NCBI RefSeq assembly: GCF_006352475.1
Contig: NZ_VCMZ01000001.1
Span: forward strand, 868,001 to 932,000
Direction: 5' to 3'
From: Acinetobacter pullicarnis
GTDB lineage: Bacteria; Pseudomonadota; Gammaproteobacteria; Pseudomonadales; Moraxellaceae
Length of the DNA: 64,000 nucleotides
The notes beneath the pieces are model-generated. The model had not been told where the DNA came from and did no database searches. It saw nothing but the letters and a program-made list of their open reading frames with translations. This document shows positions 8,826 to 18,118 of the stretch, piece after piece. A program made the translations under genes and the position numbers. Each line of letters starts with the position of its first letter. Position 1 is the first letter of the stretch.

Positions 8826-11078
8826 TTAGTGCGACATGACTTGTCCTTCTAGCACAATCTTGTATTGCAGACGTTGTAACTGCAGCAGCAGCTGACGCCA
8901 TTGTAAGAGGGCATGTGCGAGATGAGACGCTTGTCGATTGTGTTTAAAGTTCTGTGCAATAAGGTCTAGCCCCAAGTTTTCAAATTGCTGGGTCAGTTGT
9001 GCAAATTTGTGTTGATCTTGCGGGTCAAATTGCGCCCGACCGATGTTGGCATAAAACTCAAATAAGCTTTGGCTTTGCTCTATCAGCAGTTCCAGTGGCG
9101 TGCGGTGTACTGCGGTTTGCCACTGTTTTTTCTGCGCCAGCATTTTTTCAATCCGCCCAGCAATCAGTTCAAATACATTCTGCTTGGGCGCTCTGGCTGG
9201 ATAATGATGGTCTAAGCTAAAAATACTGAGCTGTTTATTTTTATACAACAGCAGACTACAGGGGATCAGTTGTACCTGTTGCGCGGAAAAGTCTAGTCGA
9301 ACCAAAGTAGCTACGGGCTGATGATTTAAAATTAAATCATTGAGATACTTAATCCGTCTACGATATTCGGGTGCAACGGGGAGGCTCAGTTTCAGGCCAA
9401 GGCCGTGTTGATCGACCACGCGACATTCAAAACATTGATCCAGTTCATTCAGCTCTGCTTTGTCAATTTCGCGATGCCGCAGGAGCACATAGCGTTGTGT
9501 ATTGGCTTGAATACTGGACTGCGGATGAATCAGTTGATCGAGTTGTTGCCAGTCATCAATGGCCATGTGGTATTGATCGAAGTCTTCAAGGCTAAGCGCC
9601 TTGATCGCACCTTTCTGAATGAAACGGGTCTCTTGACTGGCACTAAGTCGGTGTTCGCCACTAGTTTTGGCTTGGGTCAGTTGCAGTTGGTGTTGCAGTA
9701 AATAATCCAGACTGCTGCCCCAAATCCCTGATTGTGCAGCACTGTCTTTATTAAAGGTGCTGTCTAAATGATTGGCACGTGCTTGAGTGACTTCCAGCAT
9801 ACGTTGTTGCTGCACATCCCATAGACATAAACTCAATCCATGTGCGCCGCTATCGTATTGCCACCATTCGCAGCCAAGCGGAATCAGATGTTCAAATTGT
9901 TGCTGCTGATAATCTTGTTGAATGCTGCCACGCAAGGTCTGCAAGGCTTCGGGCTGATCACGTACCGCAAGTAATGCAGCCAAATAGCTATAGAGTAAAG
10001 CCAAACCATCAAATAACTGTTGCTCGGTGACTTGAACATCTTCGGCTAAGAATTGCCGCATTAGACCGTGTAACTGTCTCAGTTCACTGCCCAAACGTGG
10101 CAAATTCTGTGCGCGTGCCTGCATATTTAAAATATGTAGTGATAGCACCGATTCTTTGGCCAGATGCGATAAGCCATGTTGAATAAAATGGCGACACATC
10201 TGCTGTAGCTCAGCAATAAATGCCAGATCATCTGCGCTGAGGGCAGTCCCCGAAGCCGTTGCTGCGGTGCTGACCAGATCCTCAGGCCATTGCCAGCGTT
10301 CAGCTGCGTGGGTCTGAAACAGTTGCGCGAGACAGGCCAAATGGGCTGCGGCTTGTTGCTTGGCATCAATGTCGGACAGCATGCCAGCAAAGCCCAACTG
10401 CGGGAATAGTTGCACTTTATTGGAGCTGAGGTCAGTTTGAAAGCTGATCTTATCGGCCTGAATCTCGATTTGACAATGTTCGGGCTGTTGTTGCCAATTA
10501 AGAAAAATCTGATAGGCCAAGCGCCGTGCGGCTTTATTGACTTGCTTTAAGGTTTTCGGCACAGCCAGCGCCAACACCTGCGCCAATGTTGCCGCAGCTT
10601 GTTCACCTGATGGGGCTATCGCATGACTGCTATTGGATTGGGACTGTACTGTTGCTTGAGTCTCAGCGACATCAACAGGATTGGGAGCGGTCGCATGGGT
10701 GGTTGCCGCTTGATCTTGCGATTGCGTAGTCGCATCGACATGATTTGAATCAGTTGTTGCAGCAGGCGTTTGGTTTGTTGTGGGAGTCGCTGCGGTTGCT
10801 GTCGTTGCCGTAAATTGTTCAGGGTGCTGCTGCATCCATAAAATGCTGCTTAAAATATGCTTGCAGCAACTGGTTGCAGGGCAGTCGCACTGGGCTTGGG
10901 CAATGCCTTGTGGACTGAGTTTGACCGCGCAATCTTCAACCTTAAAATCCAGTTGTACATCATCAAGCTGCTCTAAACTGACTTCATCGATGGCCTTTTT
11001 AGCACGGCGTAATAGTCCCGCATTGCTGTGTAAGCTGAGGCTGTCATCGTCATATTGTAAATAAATCAACCAACTCAT
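8826..11078 (-). CDS. SWIM zinc-finger protein (YehQ-like)
   Basis: A 750-residue protein with a SWIM-type zinc motif CxC-x5-CxH near the N-terminus: C64, C66, C72 and H74 in CDCPATSCCKH. A low-complexity Ala/Thr/Gln linker (about residues 85-180) separates it from a long alpha-helical C-terminal region. SWIM domains bind DNA or protein in other families; here the ligand is unknown. Start: the ATG at 11078 overlaps the VWA gene stop as ATGA and has GAGGTG just upstream; an in-frame GTG-type extension to 11099 would lie inside the upstream gene and lacks support. E. coli YehQ in the yehLMPQ cluster is the nearest functional context. It is translationally coupled to the VWA gene, which suggests the two proteins act together. 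Confidence 0.82.
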   Translation of the reverse strand: MSWLIYLQYDDDSLSLHSNAGLLRRAKKAIDEVSLEQLDDVQLDFKVEDCAVKLSPQGIAQAQCDCPATSCCKHILSSILWMQQHPEQFTATTATAATPTTNQTPAATTDSNHVDATTQSQDQAATTHATAPNPVDVAETQATVQSQSNSSHAIAPSGEQAAATLAQVLALAVPKTLKQVNKAARRLAYQIFLNWQQQPEHCQIEIQADKISFQTDLSSNKVQLFPQLGFAGMLSDIDAKQQAAAHLACLAQLFQTHAAERWQWPEDLVSTAATASGTALSADDLAFIAELQQMCRHFIQHGLSHLAKESVLSLHILNMQARAQNLPRLGSELRQLHGLMRQFLAEDVQVTEQQLFDGLALLYSYLAALLAVRDQPEALQTLRGSIQQDYQQQQFEHLIPLGCEWWQYDSGAHGLSLCLWDVQQQRMLEVTQARANHLDSTFNKDSAAQSGIWGSSLDYLLQHQLQLTQAKTSGEHRLSASQETRFIQKGAIKALSLEDFDQYHMAIDDWQQLDQLIHPQSSIQANTQRYVLLRHREIDKAELNELDQCFECRVVDQHGLGLKLSLPVAPEYRRRIKYLNDLILNHQPVATLVRLDFSAQQVQLIPCSLLLYKNKQLSIFSLDHHYPARAPKQNVFELIAGRIEKMLAQKKQWQTAVHRTPLELLIEQSQSLFEFYANIGRAQFDPQDQHKFAQLTQQFENLGLDLIAQNFKHNRQASHLAHALLQWRQLLLQLQRLQYKIVLEGQVMSH

Positions 11079-12277
11079 TGCATCACCTCGGCAAACCAAG
11101 ACGCCAAATGTTCAGGCGTCATTGCGGCGACTTGCATCCCACGTTGTTGCAGCTGTTGTGCCATATTACTGTCATAGACGGGATTGGCTTGTTGATCGAG
11201 GGCAGCCAGACCGAGCAGGGTACAGCCTTGTTGTTTTAGTGCCGCAGTGGTATTGAGCATGGTTTGTACTGAGCCGCCTTCTTCAAAGTCACTGATTAAA
11301 ATTAAAATACTGCGTTGTGGTTGTTTGATTTTTTTGGCACAAAATTGCAGTGCTTGGCCAATATTGGTACCACCACCAAGTTGAATGGTCAGTAGCACTT
11401 CCACTGGATCATGTGCCATATGCGATAGATCAACCACTTGGGTGTCGAATAGCACCAAACTAACACTGACCGCAGGCAATGCCGCCAAAATACTGGCACA
11501 GATTGCGGCATACATGATCGAATCCATCATCGAGCCACTTTGGTCCACACACAGCACAATTTCCCAAGGCAAATGCTTTTGCACCCGCGCATTAAAATAG
11601 GGATTTTGAATAATCAGTTGTTGGCGGTCGGGTTGATAATGCTTCAAATTTTCTCGAATGGTGCGGCGCCAATCAAAGTTTTGTGCCTGTTTTAAATGCG
11701 AACGGCGAAAACGATGGCGACGCCCTTGCAGTGACTGCATAAACTGTGGACGAATCTTTTGCAGCATGTCTTCAACCACTTTGGCAATCAGACTGCGAAT
11801 CGCATCTTTCATCTCAGCACTCAAGCGCCCACGCAAACTCAGTAAGGCTTTGGCAACCGCTGGATTGGGCTCAAGTTGTTCGATATGCGCTGGGCTTTTG
11901 AGTAACTCGGTCATTTGATAGCGTTCGATCGCATGTTTTTGCATGCGTTCAAAAGTCGACTTTGGAAACAGTTTACGACTTTGATCAAGCCAGTTAATCG
12001 CAGTGAGTTGCGAGGCATCGAGGCTGCCATGTCGGCTTTTGCCTTGTTCAATACCTCGGCGCTTGTATTCATTTTGATATAAATAATCGAGTTGTCGTTC
12101 CATCTGCAATTGCTTGGCATTCAGCGGTGCTTCAGACAGATTTTGATCCGAATAACGTCCTAGCATTAAGCGCCAACGCCGTGCCTGATCAAGTTGATCG
12201 ATGGCTGCCGCTTCAAGCTCTGCCTGCTGTTCAGCAGTATTATCAGCAGTGCTAACCGAGTGTGGTTCATTTGACAT
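11075..12277 (-). CDS. VWA-domain protein of MoxR system (YehP-like)
   Basis: A 400-residue protein with an alpha-helical N-terminal region and a C-terminal von Willebrand factor A domain from about residue 238. The metal-ion-dependent adhesion site is complete: DxSxS at D245-S247-S249, Thr304 in GGGTNIG and Asp330 in ISDFEEGG. The domain is therefore expected to bind Mg2+ and a partner acidic residue. VWA proteins encoded next to MoxR ATPases typically act as their substrate adaptors (for example RavA-ViaA and the Cbb/Nor assembly factors). The ATG at 12277 has AGGAG seven bases upstream and overlaps the DUF5682 gene by 11 bp; its own stop overlaps the SWIM gene start. No signal peptide, so it is cytoplasmic. 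Confidence 0.87.
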   Translation of the reverse strand: MSNEPHSVSTADNTAEQQAELEAAAIDQLDQARRWRLMLGRYSDQNLSEAPLNAKQLQMERQLDYLYQNEYKRRGIEQGKSRHGSLDASQLTAINWLDQSRKLFPKSTFERMQKHAIERYQMTELLKSPAHIEQLEPNPAVAKALLSLRGRLSAEMKDAIRSLIAKVVEDMLQKIRPQFMQSLQGRRHRFRRSHLKQAQNFDWRRTIRENLKHYQPDRQQLIIQNPYFNARVQKHLPWEIVLCVDQSGSMMDSIMYAAICASILAALPAVSVSLVLFDTQVVDLSHMAHDPVEVLLTIQLGGGTNIGQALQFCAKKIKQPQRSILILISDFEEGGSVQTMLNTTAALKQQGCTLLGLAALDQQANPVYDSNMAQQLQQRGMQVAAMTPEHLASWFAEVMQ

Positions 12278-14990
12278 GCGGTGGCTCCTGCGCTGAAACA
12301 GTGGATTGGACTATGCTTTGATTTAAATGTGTTGCAGTGGGTTGCAGGCGTGGTTGAGGATGTTTAAACCACGGCAGCAAATGATCATGCGCTAGCAGTT
12401 GTTGGAGTTGTTGATTGAGCTGCACGCCTTGCAGTACTTCGGCTTCACTGAGTTGACCAAAGACCTGATCGAGTACCAGGTCTTGGCTTAAGCCAGTCAA
12501 CTTGGCAATCCGTTTCGCCACCACGCTGGTTTGTTTGGGATTGAGCTGACTAAAGGCATAACGGAGGTCGGGTAAAATTTGAATAAAGAAGACTTCGGAC
12601 CACTGACCAATTAACAGATGTAGTGCTTCAATCGCCACTTCAGACTGCACAAAAATCTCAGGTGCAATATAGAACATGCCCTGTAAATATTGCACCGCTT
12701 CTTCGGCTTCACTTCCTGTAGCAAAACTGAGTTGTAATTCCTGACTAAGTTGTTGCTGGGTCATGCGTTGATCGAGAAAGCGCAGTACATCAACCGCACC
12801 TTTGAGCTTGCTTAAATGAAACTCACGTAGTTGTTGCAGATCAATCTGTTGATACATCAAATCTAACAACGGTGTAGGGGTGAGCGTCGTCGGTGCGGTG
12901 GGCGAGTCTGCTGTTTGCACAGGATTTTCAGCAAATGCGAGATGGATCAGGTCTGAGAATTGCAGTTGTACATTTAAAATTAACTCATGCAGCTGCTTTA
13001 AATGTTTGAGGTTTTCCTCAATTTTATCTTCATGGGTGTCATACAGTTGATCAAGCAAAAAACAGGCTTGACGCAATGCTAATATCAGACTGTGTTGTAA
13101 CCGTGATGCTGGCAGTTGCAGTAAGTTACGGCCATGCCATAAATAGTAGAGCTGCTGCGCTGCTGCAATCACTGAACCAAGATTTTGATCTGTTTCTAAA
13201 AATTGATTGAGTTGCTGATTAAAGCCATCAAGTTGTTTTTTTAGTCCAAGTCGACAGGCCAAAGCCAACAGCTTTGCAGTTTCAGCCGCAGATTGGCCTA
13301 GACCTTGTTGTTGATTGTCCTGTTGTTTGGCCATCAGTTTAGTTAAGGCCAGCAGCTGTAATTGATCGCCTTGTTCAGACAGCTCAATCAGTCGGGCTTC
13401 AACACTTGGTGTCCATGCATAGCGCCATTCTTCAAACAGTAAATCGAGACTGACCCCAAGCACATAATCTGGCCCAGACAGGCGTTGTGCAAAACCGCAG
13501 TCAACAAATTCGAGCAGATGTAGAAATTGACTGATTTCTTGATGTAAATCTTTGCGGTAGACATCAAGTTTACGTTGCCGCTGTAAGGTATCACTTAAGT
13601 TGAATCTAAATTTTTCAATTTGGGTATACACGTTGGCAACCAGTGCCGGGCTGCTTTGATCCGCTGGAATTCTTCCCAGTTGTTGCCCACTTAAAAATTG
13701 ATAAATATGTTGAAACAGTTGCTGTTGACCATCTTCAAGCTCTCCTTTGACCAACGCAGTTTGCAGTGCATCGAGTAGGTCATAACGGCTCGGACGATAA
13801 TGCCCACGTAAATCAGCCAATTGCCATGCCAGCTCGGTGGTGTTTTTTATCGCAATAAAGCTATTCACTTCTAAACTGGATTGCGCATCCAGATAATGAC
13901 ATAGCTCACTAATATAGTTCAGTAATTGCTGTTGCCACACGGCTTGTTGCGTTTCAACATAAGTGGCATTTTGCGGCTGATTGGTACTGGCGTTTGAGAT
14001 CTGCTGGCTGGTACTTGATCTTGAATCAATATTTAAGTCTTGCCAAAACTGTTGATAATAGGCCGGTGAGGGCATGCCAGAGGCATAGCCATTTAAGGCA
14101 TCGAGCCGGTCAAAGCTATAACGAATCAGCCAAGCCTGTTCTTGCCACTGGGCCGCTGCACCTGTGACCGCATAGCGCTGGGCTTGTTGGGGATGTGCCA
14201 ATTGTTCTATTAATGCCAGCGTATGAAAACCACCCGTCACCACCAAAACTTTATGCGCAGGTGCGAGACTGGCTTGAATCTGTTGCCACATCACATCTTC
14301 ACGATGCAAAGAAGCTTCTTGTAATAACACATCTTGTTCATAATCAAGCCGTGCCAGCGCACACCAACTAAATACATCATTAAAAAAAATATCGGGCTGC
14401 TGCAATTGTTCAACGGTTTGTAGCTCGAACAGATGATCCCAAAGTTCATCGTGATTACGACAATGCAGCTGCTGCGCCAATTGTTGAATAAATTGGCTAT
14501 GCGCCAAATAGCGCTCCGACATCAGACTACGTTGCTGGGTATCGAGCTGTTGCTGTTGATTGAGGCCACTTTGTTTGGCCCAAGATAAATCAATAAACTC
14601 AATTTTGGCTTGCAGTTCACGCCCCGCTTGTAGGGCAACCCATTCAGGTGAATATTCACAAAATGGAAAATAAGCAGAAGCCAATGCAGGCTGAGCATCT
14701 TCGCTGTCGGTTGCCGCTTTGGGTGCGGTGGCTTGTGCAAAAATTGCAATCGGGGGCTGGGTCGCTTCATTAAGTAAGCTGGGCAACAAGGCCTGAAAAG
14801 ATTGTGGTGCTTCAATCAGGATATGCGTGGGTTGAATCTGCTGAATATAGCGTTGCAAGGCATAAGCACAGGCCGGACTATGATGTCGAATCGGTGCAAA
14901 ATACAGGTTTTGCGTCATCGCCAACTGTTGTTTGTCTTGCATGGCTTGTGATAAACGCGCAGGCCATGCATTTTGAGTAGAATCTGACAT
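12267..14990 (-). CDS. DUF5682 family protein (YehM-like)
   Basis: A 907-residue cytoplasmic protein. Its N-terminal part has the family signature FAPIRHHSPACA (residues 31-42) followed by HILIEAP (about 56-62) and, near residue 250, VLVVTGGFHTLAL. The spaced acidic and GGFH motifs look like an enzyme-type core and remind me of the TraB/ChaN superfamily, but this is only a visual impression. The remainder is long, Gln/Leu-rich and helical, with a low-complexity Pro/Thr stretch near residue 705. It is longer than E. coli YehM (about 759 aa). It starts two bases after the MoxR stop codon and overlaps the VWA gene by 11 bp, so it is embedded in the operon. Function not established. Confidence 0.78.
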   Translation of the reverse strand: MSDSTQNAWPARLSQAMQDKQQLAMTQNLYFAPIRHHSPACAYALQRYIQQIQPTHILIEAPQSFQALLPSLLNEATQPPIAIFAQATAPKAATDSEDAQPALASAYFPFCEYSPEWVALQAGRELQAKIEFIDLSWAKQSGLNQQQQLDTQQRSLMSERYLAHSQFIQQLAQQLHCRNHDELWDHLFELQTVEQLQQPDIFFNDVFSWCALARLDYEQDVLLQEASLHREDVMWQQIQASLAPAHKVLVVTGGFHTLALIEQLAHPQQAQRYAVTGAAAQWQEQAWLIRYSFDRLDALNGYASGMPSPAYYQQFWQDLNIDSRSSTSQQISNASTNQPQNATYVETQQAVWQQQLLNYISELCHYLDAQSSLEVNSFIAIKNTTELAWQLADLRGHYRPSRYDLLDALQTALVKGELEDGQQQLFQHIYQFLSGQQLGRIPADQSSPALVANVYTQIEKFRFNLSDTLQRQRKLDVYRKDLHQEISQFLHLLEFVDCGFAQRLSGPDYVLGVSLDLLFEEWRYAWTPSVEARLIELSEQGDQLQLLALTKLMAKQQDNQQQGLGQSAAETAKLLALACRLGLKKQLDGFNQQLNQFLETDQNLGSVIAAAQQLYYLWHGRNLLQLPASRLQHSLILALRQACFLLDQLYDTHEDKIEENLKHLKQLHELILNVQLQFSDLIHLAFAENPVQTADSPTAPTTLTPTPLLDLMYQQIDLQQLREFHLSKLKGAVDVLRFLDQRMTQQQLSQELQLSFATGSEAEEAVQYLQGMFYIAPEIFVQSEVAIEALHLLIGQWSEVFFIQILPDLRYAFSQLNPKQTSVVAKRIAKLTGLSQDLVLDQVFGQLSEAEVLQGVQLNQQLQQLLAHDHLLPWFKHPQPRLQPTATHLNQSIVQSTVSAQEPPHVK

Positions 14991-14992
14991 GC

Positions 14993-16090
14993 TTAGAACT
15001 CACGGCTGGCCGCATAGAATGCTTTCCAATCGGCATCTTTACGCGCGCGCTCTTTGACCACGGTATCGATATAATAATGCAGACGTTTGGCATCTTCAGG
15101 ATTGTCCTTAAACACCACCCCAATCAGCTGTTGTGCAATATGTTCCGCCCGCAATATCCCATCACCCAAATAGATGGCTTGTAGGCCTGCCGCATGGGCA
15201 ATATTGACCGCTTCTGCCGTGGACATCACCGCATCTGGGGTTTTGAGGTTGGCGCCTTGTAGGCTTTGACCGGTGCGTAGTTCATTGAAAATGGTAACCA
15301 GCAGTTCGATTACGGGCGCTTGAATTTGTATTTCGCTATACAACTCACCCAGTTGTTGTTTGAGCTGCAAGTTCACCAATTCAATTTCAAACTGACGGTC
15401 ACGAATTGGTTTCACTGTTTCAAAGTTAAAGCGACGTTTCAGTGCGGCAGACATTTCATGCACACCACGATCACGTAAGTTGGCGGTGGCAATAATATTA
15501 AAGCCATGTTTGGCATATAGGCTCTGGTCTTGGCCCATTTCTGGAATCATCATTTGTTTTTCAGACAGCAACGAGACCAACACGTCTTGGATTTCAGGTG
15601 GGCAACGGGTGATTTCCTCAAAGCGAGCAATCTGCCCATGGCGCATGGCATGGAAGAGTGGTGAGGCTATCATTGATTTTTCAGAAGGGCCTTCTGCCAA
15701 CAGCAAGGCGTAGTTCCATGAATATTTAATATGATCTTCTGTAGTGCCCGCTGTGCCTTGAATGGTGTATTGCGAACTACCACTAATTGCGGTGCTGAAC
15801 AGTTCGGACAGCATTGATTTTGCTGTACCAGGTTCACCCACCAACATCAGACCTTGATTGCCCATGAGGGTCACTAAGGCGCGATCAACCAGCGCATCAT
15901 CACCATAAAATTTCTTTTGAATATCAAGTGCACTATCCCCCAAAATAAACTTGCGCACGGCATGTGCAGACAATTGCCAGCCTTGCGGTTTGCGTTGTTG
16001 ATCTTGGGCTTTTAGACGACTGAGTTGCTCAGCATATTTTTGTTCAGCACTGAGTTTTAATTGTCCTTGGTTGAGCGTGTTGATATCCAT
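14993..16090 (-). CDS. MoxR-family AAA+ ATPase (YehL subfamily)
   Basis: A 365-residue AAA+ ATPase. Walker A is GEPGTAKS (residues 85-92); the Walker B region is ARFEEITR (about 155-162), with Glu-Glu in place of the usual Asp-Glu; sensor 1 is IIATANL (about 199-205) and an arginine-finger type segment ALKRRFNFE follows. These features fit MoxR ATPases of the YehL subfamily, chaperone-like motors that remodel or mature partner proteins together with VWA proteins. It is the first gene of the minus-strand operon that continues through DUF5682, VWA, SWIM and DUF4132 genes. The ATG at 16090 has only a poor ribosome site. No convincing promoter could be assigned in the 297-bp AT-rich gap upstream (16091-16387). 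Confidence 0.87.
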   Translation of the reverse strand: MDINTLNQGQLKLSAEQKYAEQLSRLKAQDQQRKPQGWQLSAHAVRKFILGDSALDIQKKFYGDDALVDRALVTLMGNQGLMLVGEPGTAKSMLSELFSTAISGSSQYTIQGTAGTTEDHIKYSWNYALLLAEGPSEKSMIASPLFHAMRHGQIARFEEITRCPPEIQDVLVSLLSEKQMMIPEMGQDQSLYAKHGFNIIATANLRDRGVHEMSAALKRRFNFETVKPIRDRQFEIELVNLQLKQQLGELYSEIQIQAPVIELLVTIFNELRTGQSLQGANLKTPDAVMSTAEAVNIAHAAGLQAIYLGDGILRAEHIAQQLIGVVFKDNPEDAKRLHYYIDTVVKERARKDADWKAFYAASREF

Positions 16091-16387
16091 CGAATAACTA
16101 CATATAAAACATTAAATTAAAAACATCATAACCATCAATCATGGCGATGACTAGCGTATAAAAATATGCTGCGACAAATTAAGACCGAGGGGTAAAGGGG
16201 GCTAAAATAACCTGAATTTAAGCTGTATTTTGAATTTTTATTGGGTTAGGTGATTGAAAATTAAATGATTTAGAACTACTTAAAAAAATATCGCATTAAC
16301 GGCCGTAACCATTAATACGATATCGACCAAGTTGGTCAAATTTAACTTAAAATTAATAATTTTTAGTTTGTGGCAGCTTGCTCAGTC

Positions 16388-17584
16388 TTAGAAACCAAAC
16401 GCAACACCTGTACCAATGGTCACATCACTGCTTTCAAAACCAACAGAGAACTTGGTTGAGACATTTTCATTGACGTTCCAGTTTGCACCAGCCGCAAATG
16501 CAGTTTTGTTTTTAAAGTTACCAACGCCCATACCAGCAGAGAACGTTTTACCCGGTACCGTTGGGATATTGGTCATTGCCGCAAGGCTTGCAATACCAGC
16601 ACGGTATTCATCTTTTTGGTTACGTAAGTCATGACGAATATCTGCAACATCAGATTTTAAACCAATGATGTCAGTTTCATTTTGGCTGATACGACCTGCG
16701 TGTAGACCGAGCGTGGTGTCAGTTTGAGTTTTATAATCATTAAGATCATTTTGAGCAGTTACGGCTTTGTCATCTGCAACTTTCGCATTAATGATTGCTT
16801 GGTCTGCAGTGCCTTGAGCAGCTACGGCTTTATCATCCGCAGCTTTAGCATTATTTAAAGCTGTATTTGCAGTACCTTGAGCAGCTACGGCTTTATCATC
16901 CGCAGTTTTAGCATTATTTAAAGCTGTATTTGCAGTACCTTGAGCAGCAACGGCTTTGTCATCCGCAGCTTTCGCATTAATGATTGCTTGGTCTGCAGTA
17001 CCTTGAGCAGCAACAGCTTTGTCATCCGCAGCTTTCGCATTATTTAAAGCTGTATTTGCAGTACCTTGAGCAGCTACGGCTTTGTCATCCGCAGCTTTCG
17101 CATTAATGATTGCTTGGTCTGCAGTATCTTGAGCAGCGTCCGCTTTAATATCTACCTTATTTAGCTGTTTACCATTGACTGCCTCAGTTGATATTGCTGA
17201 TATTTCTCCGTCTTTTACACCGCTAAGCGTTAAACCTTCTTCAGTTGCGGCACCATTCTCATCGTACTTAACTAAGGTCACATTATTTGCACCAACGGTT
17301 AAAGAACTTGTTTTCTTGGTGCTGGTTCCATCGAGAGTAGTAATTGTGGTTTCTGTTCTACCTGAATTAAATGTTTCTGCAGCATTATTAATACCATTAT
17401 TGATATTAGGGTGAGAGCCCCCATTTTTAATTATAAATTCTCCTTCTACACCACCATCATTATTAGGGTTGAAGGTGATACTTCCAAAATCATCACCAAG
17501 AACAACATCAGCAAAAGCAACCGGCATTGCAAAACCAACAACGATCATGCTAGCAACAATTTTATTTACGTTAAAAAGTTTCAT
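16388..17584 (-). CDS. Trimeric autotransporter adhesin, YadA-anchor type
   Basis: A 398-residue surface protein. Residues 1-25 form a signal peptide (cleavage likely after PVAFA). A short passenger (26-130) is followed by a YadA-type neck motif, ISTEAVNGKQLNKV (131-144), then a coiled-coil stalk of 21-residue repeats (about 148-280). The C-terminal 70 residues, from EYRAGIASLAAM to the final FGF, are the YadA membrane anchor, which trimerises into a 12-strand barrel. The family mediates adhesion and autoagglutination. It is much smaller than Acinetobacter Ata, so it may be a mini-adhesin or a shortened version. Start: ATG at 17584 with TAGGA eight bases upstream. It is monocistronic, next to but separate from the MoxR operon. 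Confidence 0.88.
   Translation of the reverse strand: MKLFNVNKIVASMIVVGFAMPVAFADVVLGDDFGSITFNPNNDGGVEGEFIIKNGGSHPNINNGINNAAETFNSGRTETTITTLDGTSTKKTSSLTVGANNVTLVKYDENGAATEEGLTLSGVKDGEISAISTEAVNGKQLNKVDIKADAAQDTADQAIINAKAADDKAVAAQGTANTALNNAKAADDKAVAAQGTADQAIINAKAADDKAVAAQGTANTALNNAKTADDKAVAAQGTANTALNNAKAADDKAVAAQGTADQAIINAKVADDKAVTAQNDLNDYKTQTDTTLGLHAGRISQNETDIIGLKSDVADIRHDLRNQKDEYRAGIASLAAMTNIPTVPGKTFSAGMGVGNFKNKTAFAAGANWNVNENVSTKFSVGFESSDVTIGTGVAFGF
16787..17101 (-). repeat. Five 63-bp tandem repeats in adhesin stalk
   Basis: Residues 162-266 of the adhesin consist of five 21-residue units of the form AKAADDKAVAAQGTA followed by either NTALNN or DQAIIN. Degenerate units flank the array on both sides. 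The near identity of the DNA units means that the array can expand or contract by slippage or recombination in whole 63-bp steps, keeping the frame and changing stalk length. Confidence 0.9.
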
Positions 17585-18118
17585 TTTTTATTCCTAAGTA
17601 TCACAAAATCTGAAAATTACGGTTTCATCTTTTGTTAAGTCTGATTTAAAAGAGAATCGACTAAAAATCACATAATTTACTTAAAGGGTGATTTAGTTTG
17701 CATTAGTGTTCTTTATGGACGCACTATAGGTTCTATTTTGTAATGATGCAATAGTATTTTTTATGATTGTTAAGATTTAGTTAATAGTTTTTGGTGCTTT
17801 ATTATGCTAATCCAATGATATATTTTGATTATTTAATTATATTTTTATCATGAAAAATATTGTAATTGTTTTTTATAGGGGAGCTAAATCGAGCAGAAAG
17901 AGTGCTTATTGAAGACCTCAATAATTGCAAGATCCAATAAAGACAAGTGGCTTAAATTGCATGAATCATCTGATTTTCATTTGGATTATTTAAGGACGAT
18001 TGCAGCCTTTGATGCGGACAGCATAAACACCATGAATATTTTTCCGATTCACTTGAAGTGTCATCAAAATCTGTTAGCGTAGTAGGCAGTTAATCAGTCA
18101 ACTTTTAAGGACCTTCCT
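17585..18118. other. Intergenic region between adhesin and rraB
   Basis: A 534-bp AT-rich stretch separating the divergent adhesin and rraB genes. I see no ORF, RNA gene or repeat that I can support. The rraB ribosome site (AAGGA, seven bases before the ATG) lies at its right end. Promoters for both genes must lie here, but none stands out from the AT-rich background. Confidence 0.5.

Noticed and set aside
16091..16387. Promoter for the MoxR operon
   Set aside because: Several AT-rich -10-like sequences exist, but none has a -35 at proper spacing; I cannot choose one.
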